This document shows positions 24,550-34,800 of a stretch of 64,000 nt of DNA, piece by piece (position 1 is the first letter of the stretch; every line of letters starts with the position of its first letter). A program made the translations under genes and the position numbers. This stretch comes from Sindora glabra (lineage: Eukaryota > Streptophyta > Magnoliopsida > Fabales > Fabaceae). Below the pieces are notes generated by a model that saw nothing but the letters and a program-made list of their open reading frames with translations, did not search any database and was not told the origin of the DNA. Where the stretch lies: assembly GCA_020226215.1 (NCBI GenBank), contig CM035233.1:18557701-18621700 (forward strand). The letters run 5' to 3'.

Positions 24550-24925
24550 TAAGTTCTGTTTAATATGTTTTCTTATCTTTGTATAGTCCTTCTTATCTAG
24601 TTACTAGTTTTTCCCTTTTGGGTTGATTTCTTTTCACTTTTTATTTTTCTTAAGCTGAGGTCATTTTTCTTGAAAGTTCTTTCTTTAACCTTTTTATTAA
24701 AGAATTGTGCTAGCTTATTTTTATATTTTATGGATTTCATTTAAGCCTTTACTTAGACTTCTTCTAATAGGTCTAGTTTTTACTTTTATCATTGCCCATT
24801 TTCCTTTTCATTGTAAGATCTTTGTCATTCAAATGATTCCTCTAGTTTAATCAAGAACATAGCTTCAACACCATTAGCAATTCTGAATAAAGTTTTTCTA
24901 GTAGCTATTGTGAAATATGGGACCC
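24550..24925 (-). pseudogene. Gypsy integrase C-terminal relic (second internal region)
   Basis: Leftward reading gives TIATRKTLFRIANGVEAMFL (about 24865-24920), the counterpart of the TPFxLVYGxEAVxPIE motif, then KLAQFFNKKVKERTFKKNDL (about 24660-24720), which matches the AxxFNKKVRxRxFxxGDLVL motif. It is therefore the end of a Ty3/Gypsy integrase on the minus strand, facing the plus-strand additional ORF. The rest of pol is missing because a Copia LTR begins at about 24911-24950. Confidence 0.65.
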
Positions 24926-26210
24926 CTAATTATCACTTAAATTTATTTAGTTTTGATGATGATTTGGAATTAATTGGATAATTTTTAATGCAAAGATCAA
25001 GTATAATATGTTAGTGCACTGTGTTGAAAAGGTGGGAAATTACTTCTATCATGATGCTGCTCTTTTTGCCCAATTGCATGTTACTACTTTATGCTTACTC
25101 GATTTTGTGTTCCATTATTTGAACATGTTTTATTACTTTAAATGGAATGGAATTGCATTGTTATTGCATCTACTTTCAATATTAGTGATATATTTTGGGT
25201 ATATGCTATTAAAATATTTTAAAAAATCATTAATTAAGTCTAATTGCTCTTTTGCTATTAGAATCTACTATACTATTTATGTAGAATTTTCAAAGTTTTT
25301 ATAGGTTGCTTTTTAATTGCCAACTTATTTTGAGTTAGCATCTATACATGCATATGTGATAAAATTAAAGTACTATACCTTTAAAAGTGACAACATATAA
25401 AAAAGCAAGCTTAATGTACTTTTATATTACATAGTAAAAATTACATTTCAAGCTAACTAAAAAAGAGTGAGTTTTACACATTCAATGAAGCTAAATTTGA
25501 TAGTGATAAAAACCAATTTTTTTTTGTAAAGAGTAAGTTTTTTAGAAGATTGAAGAGTAAAAGAAAAAGCCTTTTGGATTGAGGCTAATCTTTAGGATGT
25601 GTGCATCTTTAATGGCTAGTTCCCATTCTTTGGCTATAAATAAAGAATCTCACTTCATTTAAAAATAACACAAGCATCTTTTTCTCTTTAGAAGACTTTC
25701 TCTCTCTAAAAACTCTCTATCTCTTTGTAGTGTTCTTTTTTATGCTTAAACTTGCATTTTTTACATTATTAAAGTGTTTAAACCTTGTAAGCCTTATCCA
25801 TCAAAGGTTTACTAGTTAGGGTGGAATGTCAAAGAAATACTTGTAATCACCTTGTAGCTAGGGAATCGATGGAAATATTCAAGTTTTTGAGATAGAATTG
25901 CTTAAGTCCTTAAAAGATCAAGTGGAAAAGTATACTTGGTCTTTGTAAAAGAAAAATGCTAGTAGATAACCACTAAGATTGGTTTTAATCTTAGGAAAGT
26001 GGAGTAAACATAAAGGGATGGTTTCTTCTTTTGGACAATTTAAATACTATGCATCGATGCTATCATTTCTTTCCCTTACTCTTTAATTTCTTATGCTTTA
26101 TTGCATATCTTTAGGGTTATTTAAAAAAGAAAGCTAATTTAAAGCTTAAATCTTTTAATTTATTGAAACACTAATCACCCCTTCTCTTGGTGTATTTTTA
26201 TCCTATTAAT
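24911..26210 (+). mobile_element. Copia (SIRE/Maximus-like) 5' LTR
   Basis: Left end near TGTGAAATATGGGACCCC, followed by AGTTTTGATGATGATTTGG, a phrase typical of SIRE-type LTR starts. A TATA box (GGCTATAAATAAAG, about 25632-25645) precedes a CT-rich stretch with CTTTCTCTCTCTAAAAAC. The right end is marked by TCACCCCTTCTCTTGG (about 26175-26190) and a PBS-like ACATCAGAGCTTGG (about 26213-26226; the canonical form is TGGTATCAGAGC). The small ORF at 25008-25304 lies inside the LTR and is not supported as a gene. Confidence 0.6.
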
Positions 26211-26278
26211 TAACATCAGAGCTTGGTCTTTGTTCACAAAACTTAACCATTTTTGAGTAAAGATCTTGTATAGACACT

Positions 26279-26830
26279 ATGGATAACCTTGGATCATCAC
26301 ATGGATAAAAAAGCCATTCTATATCTAGATTGCCATAATTTGATGGAACTAGTTATAATTATTGAAAACATCGAATGATGATATTCTTTCAAGCCATTGA
26401 TGATGGGAGTTGATCGAGGAAGGATACACTCTTCCAATAAAAAGGCAAAGTGAAACCAGTGATCTTAAATCAAAAAGCAAGTGGAGTGAAGCTAAAAAGA
26501 AAAAGAATAATCTTTATATTAAAACCAAAAATACCATCATATGTGCCATTTCTCCTAAAGAATACAAGAAAATCTCTAAATGCATTTTAGCAAAGGAGAT
26601 ATAGGATAAACTCTAAGTCACTTTTGAAGGAATGAGGCAAGTATGCATTGTCTATGTAAATATATTTACTTAAGAGTATGAACTCTTCTAAATGGAAAAA
26701 AATAAAGGCATAGAGTTTATATTTGAAAAAATCTTTATCATCTTGAATGATCTTCATATTCTTGGAAGAATCATTCCTAAGCAAGATACTACATGTATGT
26801 TTAGTAAGAGAATTAAGATAAAATTTAGTT
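26279..26830 (+). pseudogene. Copia gag fragment (UBN2/DUF4219 type)
   Basis: It follows the LTR and PBS-like motif, beginning with an ATG at 26279. The translation shows FDGTSYNYWKHRMMIFFQAID, the gag N-terminal signature, then EEGYTLPIK, SKWSEAKKKKNNLYIKTKNT and ICAISPKEYKKISKCILAKE, matching the UBN2-type gag of SIRE/Tork Copia elements in order and spacing. Stops occur after SIDDGS and AKEI. The open part 26410-26604 is one in-frame segment. Downstream gag (zinc knuckle) and all of pol are missing, cut off where the next Gypsy LTR begins at about 26850. Confidence 0.8.
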
Positions 26831-26849
26831 ACTGATGTTTAGGATTTAA

Positions 26850-28331
26850 GTTTATTTTAGATTTGAAACTAGAAAGGATTTTAATTTCCTTTTATTTTTG
26901 CTGGATTGGTGTAACAAGTGAATCTCACTTAGGCTTTTCTTCCATTCCCCATGCCCTCTTCTAAAGCTGCTTAACATTATCAATGGTAATAGTGATTTAA
27001 GAAGAGAAGTGAGTGTTTGGATTCCTTGTGATGTGGTGGTGATATCCCACCATGAAACCATTCTTAGATGAAAGTAGTGTGAAAACCATAGACAATGCTA
27101 ATGATAGAGTTTTCTTAACTAGGTCCTTGCTCAAAGTTTAAAGTTTCACACCCAGATTGTCCTAAAAAAGAGAGTAAAAAGTGGTGTGTATTTATATTTT
27201 TTGGATATGATGATAGAAACCATGTAGGTGGGGGCTTTAAGAAAGGTATCCTTGATTTTACATACGTCTGGTATGATTTGTGATCAATTAGGGTCATACA
27301 CATGTCCTTAGGTGGTTATAGTGCTAGAAAAATGGTTTCTTATGTTTGCATAGCTAAGCTTGTCTTTTGCTTATGCAAACAATACGAGGCCATCTGTGCA
27401 GCTAATTATAAGTAGTGTCTTGTACGACTTTAAGGGCCATTTATTTGACTAGATGATAAGAGTTTTCTTGGAATATCTATCATTTACACCCTTATCCACC
27501 TAATTATCATGTCATTTCATATATTGAGGTACCTTGCTATTACCTTCTTTTGTTGTTATTTTTAATGCATTATGATGAATCCATTTTTCCAACTCAATCT
27601 TAGTTTTTTTTTAGCCAATTCCTGGTCATTGATTTGCCGTTCATATGAATTTGTGTTTCCCTCCCTTAACCCTCCTTATAATGCTAATTTGAATTTTTTT
27701 ATTACTTCTTTTTTTATCTTTGTTGCATCTTTATCAAGACTTCTTTCTATTTTTTTGGTTTCATTTCTCTGGATATTTGCAACTTGCTTTCAAATAGGTA
27801 CTTCCTTGCTCACTCTTCCTTTAAATAACTATGTTAACCTTTGCTACTTCATTTTGTTAGGTTGATTATTACGATGTTGCCTTAATTTTCTTTGTATTAT
27901 GCCTTTTCTTATTGTTTGTTGTGACTTTTGATTTTTCTTTTATACTATGTTGCATACTTGTAAATTATCTTTATTACAATGGGTTTAAGATTTTATAGGA
28001 TTTTGCTATAGTTTCTTTTATCCTTCTTCTATCCTTAATTTAGTAAGCCCTTTATTATTTATTTTCATCTTTCTTGGTGCATTCATCTTAGTTCACTTTA
28101 TCCATTCTAACTTGTCCCACTATGACTTTTGTGTTCTCTTTTAAAGGTATTTTGGTTGTTTCTATCAACCCTTCTTTTGATGTTTAGTGGTCCTTTCTCT
28201 TTTATTGATTTGGGATCAAGCTTAGATAGTGATAGCTTAACCTCTAGCTTACTAAACCTTAATGAACTTTTTCATTCTCTTTTTCCTTGTTTGACCTCTC
28301 TTAAGGCAATCATGGTAGATTGTTTCTAACA
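26850..28331 (-). mobile_element. Tat-type Gypsy LTR, second copy
   Basis: From 27096 to 28331 this matches the pieces of the LTR at 16117-22254, including the shared phrases GTCCTTGCTCAA, CATGTCCTTAGGTGGTTATAG/CATGTATCCAAGTGGTTATAG and GATCAAGCTTRGATAG. The minus-strand TATA box is AATATAAATACAC (about 27191-27204). The right end is TTTCTAACA, the complement of the TGTTAG LTR start. The U5 end (26850-27095) does not align well and no PBS is visible. Its uninterrupted structure supplies the empty-site reference for the insertions in the other copy. ORFs at 27115-27303, 27572-27865 and 28129-28329 are inside the LTR. Confidence 0.65.
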
Positions 28332-29366
28332 TGAAAATGGTGTTAACAATATAGGTATAGCATGTTCCAATTATCCTAAATTCAATTAATAATGCTAAAA
28401 TGCAGAATTAGATAGCTTTTGCTAAATAGAAAGACTAGAATTTTTTGGATAAGTTATGTGATTCATATTACAACGATGAGATGAATAGACAATTGATATG
28501 TTTTGTTGCTATTCAAGATGATGAAAGGGCATGTAGTTATGACCTTATTACCTTTATAATGGTTTATAGGAGCTTTGAGTTTGATTTCTCCTTTTATCTT
28601 TTTTTCATTGCTTTGTTCTCCATGGTTTGAATATTTATCCTACCCAGTTAACTCCTAATACTTGGATGTTTCTGATATATTATGAAATTATGATATTTCA
28701 TTTAGAAGGCAAGCCATCCGTAAATAAATTTTTTTTTGTGTACTTTCTTAAGCTAATAGTCTTAGGTTTGTACTTACTTTAGCCAAGGACCTAATCAATC
28801 ATTTCTCAAGGGTTTGAAGTCTAGCATTAAGTATTGGAAATATTCATTTTTTAAAGGTAAAATGGCACGAAGGTTGTCCTTTTTGGTTGACTAACAAACC
28901 GATACAATGGAAGTGTCTTATAAAGAATTCAAAGATTCGTTATCTTGATACTTACTATATAGATGATCAAAACTTAATACTTCATATTTTGAGTTTGAGG
29001 CTTTTATATGCTCAAATAGTGTTAAGTGTGTGCTTAATTTTCCATCCACCTTTTATTTGATTTCATACTAATGCTTACCCTTTATTTTACAAATATTTGG
29101 CTTGGGAAAGAGAAATCTGCTTAAAAGATATTGGATGTGAGTGATGACCATTTTTAATGGATGAAGGTAAAATACTTGAAAAAGATATTGGCTTTGAAAG
29201 GAACTTAGAGCTCATCTATTGCTTCCTTATAGCCTCTTGTTTGACTTTAAAAGGTGTTCTAACATTTTCTTCTTATGTTCAACCTTCCACAGAATACACT
29301 ATTTTTATAAATATGATCAATATTGAGGATCTAATTGAGAGTATTGTTATATTGAAAAGTTTTTGA
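28332..29366 (+). pseudogene. Third Tat additional ORF fragment (Transposase_28-like)
   Basis: Starts right after the LTR end with TGAAAATGGTGTTAAC, and aligns with 22255-23225 over roughly 960 bp (for example TTTTTGGATAAGTTA, TTCATTTAGAAGG and CTTGGGAAAGAGAAAT). Stops are frequent; 28445-28630 and 29157-29366 are the largest open pieces. The alignment stops at about 29290, so this internal region is truncated and the retrotransposon block ends here. Confidence 0.6.
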
Positions 29367-30882
29367 TATTTAAATCAATAGATGCATAGGTAGAAATATC
29401 TATGTCAATACCGAACAAAATTATCTATTATTAAATTATATGATGAATAACAACCATTCAATTAACAAAAATATATTGTACTAGGTATTATGCATGTGGG
29501 ATATGCTTAAAAGAATGTGGGAGAAGGTGATCATGGGAGCATTTAAACAAGAATAGTTTAGAGTTGGTGGAAGAAAGCGAGCCTAATCCCCAACAAATAA
29601 TGATCATTGATACAATAATGTATATTTACATTACTTTTTTATTGGTGTATAATATTCGGTACAAGTTATTAGAGAAATATTGCATAAGTGATATTATATA
29701 TTTATTCTTGGCCACTGATGGCCAGTAATTGTTTAGTATTATTATTGACTAGCCTCTTTTAGAAGAAAATTTTAAAATTTGAAAAATAATTTATTTATAT
29801 TTTAAGTTCAATTTTTTATGTGTAAATAAAAGTTAAAATTTACTCCCCTTTTTTAGGAGTTTGAAATATGAAAGATAGAGAGTTTGTAAGAGCATCTTAA
29901 ATTGAGTGACAAAATTCTATCTTTATCCCCATTTATTAAAATATATAAAATTCAAATAAAGGCTATAAGGAAATTAAAAAAACGAAATCCAAAATTCTCC
30001 AGTCGGCTTTTTATTAGTAAAAGATTATTGATTGTCATTGACAATAAAGAATACATTTTGTAACAGTAATTATTACAATGGCCAATCTACTTTGTTTTAT
30101 TAACGGTCTCTTTCGAAAACTGACCATCAATAATGGTATATTTTCTTGTAGTATTCATAATATAATAATGACATTAAAACATAAATCTTTGGGAAATTTA
30201 ACGGTCTCACTCTTGAAAGATATTTACTTTCTCAATTTTGTCTTATAAGAATAAGAATTAGTTTAATTCATTATGTAATTTTTTTACTGAGTTCACTGTA
30301 TCATACGATTATTCAACTTATTAAATCAATAATAAAAAAAACTGACATGATTTAATGGAATTTTCAATTAACCAGTAAAAGATGACAAGAAAAACAAATA
30401 AATTTTATTTAAAAAAACTTTAATGTAAATGAAATAATCTCTAGATCATCCAAAAAATAAAATCGTTGAACACAATATACTTTATACTCTCCAGAGTCTC
30501 CATACATTAAATCAAACATGTGAAAATGCACTGAAACATATCTTAATTTAAATAAAAACAACAAGTGTCCTTATGCACGGTATTTATATTTTCTTGTTCT
30601 AAAAGTACTAAGTAATGTTGAAATTCATAAAATAATAATCATATTTAGAAGATAAAGAAGAACCAACATTAAAGATAAGAACAAGAATTCACTTTCCACC
30701 TAGACCTTTTTCTCAACTTCCAGTAGGATTCATGTGTAATTTTTCAGATAAAGGATTTTTTTTTTAATGTTTTACAAAATGATAGCAGAAAATATAAAAC
30801 TTTATTGCTAAGAGTAAGAACCGTATATTCTTTATTTTTTTTAAGCTTTTTATCGACCATAAAACATAATATCTTCCATTTA
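29367..30882. other. AT-rich intergenic DNA
   Basis: No coding region, RNA gene or repeat was recognised. Several long A/T homopolymers occur. The region separates the retrotransposon block from the transporter gene. Confidence 0.5.
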
Positions 30883-31162
30883 TATATTAATTGAGAAAAC
30901 TACCAAATCACTACTCGAAAGGTTTGGTAACTATTAAATTAGTACGGAAAGATTTTTTTTATATTAATTTAGTATTAATGTCAATAATTTTGATACTAAT
31001 TTGATTTTTTAACAAGATTTTTCGTACTAAATTGAGGTAAAATTTTTTTTAATACTAATTTGAAATGAAAATTTTAAAATTGATATAAACAAATTTTCAA
31101 TACTATTTTGATATTAACGAAATTTGTTAGGTGGTGAGTGGATAGTTTCCTCTATATTAATT
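30883..31162. mobile_element. Mutator-like MITE upstream of the ABCG gene
   Basis: The core element (30893-31152, 260 bp) starts GAGAAAACTACC and ends in the complement of GAGGAAACTATCC, giving terminal inverted repeats with 10 of 12 matches. It is flanked by a perfect 10-bp direct repeat TATATTAATT (30883-30892 and 31153-31162), in line with the 9-10-bp target duplications of Mutator elements. A third related end (GAGAGAAAACTATCATATTG on the minus strand) ends at about 31432, suggesting a nested or related copy. The AT-rich target leaves some chance of coincidence. Confidence 0.6.
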
Positions 31163-31881
31163 AGCTATTTTTTTTACGTCTTCATTAAATGTTAACGTGG
31201 CAATTACTTTTGGTTTTGTTGGCTTTTTCATTATTAATTAAACAAATTGACAACCAATGGGATCCAACTGCTGCTAACCAAAACATTAATGACATAATTG
31301 TAATAGTCTTTATTTAAAGATCGAATATGGAAAGGTACTTCAACAGGTAGCCTAATTTTATAGTAGTTTTAATTTTTTTTAATATCAATATAAGTAAATT
31401 AGTTTAGGGATCAATATGATAGTTTTCTCTCTAATTTAATTAATCTAAAATATATTAATTAAAGCAATCCTGGCCGCTTTGCATAAAATTAAAAACTGGA
31501 CAAACCTTAAAGAAGGAAAATGAAAAAACGCGTGCGGAAGCAAGCAGGAGACAGTTGGCTTGTCCTGTTTTACTATAGTCGTTACTCGTTCGAACGTGTT
31601 CTGTTCGTAATTCTTTGGATGGCGGTCCCACCACTTCTCCTTCACTTCCCTCCGTCTGCCTCAGCCGGCAGCCGCTCAGCAATCTTTCTTCTCTTTCCAA
31701 ATGGCTTAAACCTCTCACAAGTTTGACCTCATAGCTCTAAACTTCCCATTTTGTTCCTTCCCTTCCCAACATCTCCATTTTGCATACTAACAGGCTAATT
31801 TCAATCTCATCCTAAATCTGTTTCATTCATTTTTCTTCTTTTCATTTTTTCTTCTGCTTAATTACATTGCATTTCTTGAAG
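31163..31881 (+). promoter_or_regulatory. Promoter and 5' leader of the ABCG gene
   Basis: The last 360 bp before the start codon are less AT-rich than the surroundings. A CGCG-box-like ACGCGT (31528-31533, the vCGCGb pattern bound by CAMTA factors) lies about 350 bp upstream of the ATG. From about 31620 to 31880 the plus strand is pyrimidine-rich (CTTCTCCTTCACTTCCCTCC and similar), a common feature of TATA-less plant promoters and leaders. No convincing TATA box was found. Short ORFs on both strands at 31445-31726 look like chance frames. Confidence 0.4.
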
Positions 31882-34800
31882 ATGGGTGAGTGTAAGAGTA
31901 GCTCCAGTGCTCTATGGAAAGTGATTTGGTTAGGCATTTTGGTGGTGGGGGTGGTGCAGTTCGCACAATGCCAAGAACTGAATGACTACGATCAAATCGA
32001 CAACCCAGCTGTTCTTCCCCTCATTACGCAGCTCGTCTATGCTCGGATTTCCAATTTGACTTCGGTTCTTAGTCAGGAAATAAGCAGCCGCTCCAATTTC
32101 TGCGTCAAAGATCCGTCAGTCATTTCTTTTCCTTCATTGTCTCACTCTAAAGAAAATACCAAAATTCTTATTATGCTCGTTCATGTTTCCCAGAATCAAT
32201 ACATGTACTACCTAAAATTGAATTAATTTTGTTAAGGTACTTAGTAGTTTTTTCTTGAGTTAGTCCTGTTGAGATTTACCATCTTTTTTATCATTGACAC
32301 ATCTTAGTGTTAGCAGATTTTGAATAGTTTTTTTAGTTCTTGTTTAATGAGCAATGTTGCTTGCAAATTGCTGTTACCGATTGCACTGCAGTTGCAATTT
32401 CCCTCAAATTTTCACTGCAACAGCATATGTTTCCGCATTTGTTGCAATTTTGCCAATTGCAGCTGCGAACGTAACAGCAACTGCAATTTAGGACCATGAT
32501 TAGCAGAATGAGTTAGTTTGCAGTAGCTGGAAATTTTCTGGATGCACCAGTTCTGTAGTCAAGTAATGCACTAATTTCAAATGGGCACTTACTACTTAAA
32601 CATTAAATTGCTTCTGTTGAAGTAATTGCACCTTATAATATGTTGTATAGATTTATGAATATGAGTTTGAAGCCTACTTTCTTATTTCAGGGAAGCAGAT
32701 TGGAACCAAGCTTTTAATTTTTCATCTGATTTGGGCTTCTTAACTTCTTGCATTCAGAAGACTAAAGGTATTAGAATTGACTATTGCTAAGAAATTGGTT
32801 TATGAGAAATTAGACAAATTAGACATGTTTCTTCTATTCTATTTCTCATGAAGCAGTTAAACATGTTGAATTTTTGTTTACAAACTGTGAATATTTGTTG
32901 TGCTTATGTTTATGTCTAATGGCATATACTATTTTCAGGGTGTAAGATAAATTGAGAATTTATTTACACGCCTATTTTCCCCTTCACCTTCCAGATACTT
33001 CTGTAAAATGAAGGGAAAAAACTTTTTTTTTCTTGATATATCTGGGATGAGAAAAAAGAGTGATATGTTTTTGTTCTGAGTTTCTGTTCTCTTCTAGTAA
33101 ATATTTTTCACTCTTCTCATATGATTTAAATTCTTGTCATTCTGATGGTTTTATAGGAGATATTACACGCCGCCTGTGTACTGCAGCAGAAATGAAGTTT
33201 TACTTTAGTAGTTTCCTTGATCACTCTATTAGTGCCAATTATTTAAAGCCTAACAAGAACTGCAATTTAACCTCATGGGTCTCCGGGTGTGAGCCAGGAT
33301 GGGCCTGCAGTGTCAGTTTGAGCCAGCAGGTTGACCTTAATTTGCAGGAGATACCTACAAGAACTACAAGTTGCCAGGCATGTTGTGAGGGCTTCTTTTG
33401 TCCTCATGGCATCACCTGCATGATTCGTAAGTATATCAAAATCTTTAAAAATGCTTTAGCTTCTATCATAATATAACAATTTCTATTTTATCTTGACTTT
33501 TTAACATTCTGAGTCTGCTTTCATAATTGATTGTAAATATTCCAGCTAGAAATTGGGACTATTCTTTTTAGGGGCATACAAATGGGCTAGGCCTGGATGA
33601 TTTATCTGTTATGGTACTACATGTTGTATTGATAAATATTATATTTCATTTTATTCTAATTTTAAGATCTTAAATCTGTGGCAATTTTGGAGAATTATGA
33701 CATTAGATGTGATAATGATTGTGATATCAACACCAAATGCTATCTCTGATTTTTTTTTATCTTTCTTTTGCATTTGAAATATTGTGCCCGAAGCTTGTCC
33801 ACTTGGTTCTTATTGTCCTCTAGCAACACTCAATAAAACAACCGGTGTATGTGAGCCGTAAGTTGTATTTCTGGTACAAACTTCTGCTTTCATTGTAAGT
33901 TATACATACTCTGTTGAAATTAATAAATATATATTTTTTTCTACAGATATCTTTACCAACTGCCTCCAATGCAGCCAAACCATACATGTGGAGGAGCAAA
34001 TATTTGGGCTGATGTTAGTAGCAGCAGTGAGATTTTTTGTTCAGCAGGATCATACTGTCCGGCAACCACCAAAAGAGTCACTTGCAGCAGTGGGTATTGC
34101 TTTTCTCCCAAATTTGTTTTTTATTTGAAAGTAAATAAGTGGCCTTGCACAGTTGCACTTGTCTGCCAGAAACTTAGCATATTCAATGGTCAATATCATA
34201 TGACCATTTTTGTTGATTGTCTTTGAACAATTTATGCTGCTAACATGTTCATTATTTTGACTTTTTTTAATTTTTATACTTGAAATTTCAGGCATTACTG
34301 CAGGATGGGTTCCACATCTGAGAAAAGTAAGATTTCATAAGAATTGTAAACTATTGTGGAAACAATAATGTGTGGATTTCTCAGATTTTAAAGTTCAGTT
34401 TCCCAACAAGAATCTGAGGGTTCATATGACGACTGCTGATTATCTTGTAGGATGCTTCAAGTTGAGTTCGTGCAATTCAAACACAGCAACCCAAAATATG
34501 CACGCATATGGAGCTATGCTAATTGTAAGTTGTTAGTTCTGAATTTGAATAATTCTTCTTTGTTTAGTCCATTGCCTTGTTTGGTAATTGATTAACTAGG
34601 GAAGCAGCCATAAAGTTTTGAACTAAAGCAGCTAAATCAAATATATTATCAGAAAAAATTTCTGATATTTCTTGTTTCTTAGTAAGCATAGAGATGAACA
34701 TGACACAACACAGGCATCAGAACTTGTGACTAGGCACATCAAAGGCACAACAATGACGTGGGAAAAGCTAAAAATCCAAGTAAATAATATGTCATAGATA

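Noticed and set aside
31445..31726. Short ORFs on both strands just upstream of the ABCG start
   Set aside because: They overlap each other, have no domain, and fall in the less AT-rich promoter/leader region where random frames are longer. An upstream ORF role cannot be excluded but is not shown.
31867..31881. Upstream in-frame extension of ABCG exon 1 from TTG at 31867
   Set aside because: TTG is not a normal plant start; the first ATG in this frame is at 31882 and gives a good signal peptide.
33060..33156. Open frame running from intron 2 into ABCG exon 3
   Set aside because: The acceptor AG at 33155-33156 joins exon 2 in phase and gives family-like TKGDITRRLC; the upstream part has no homology.
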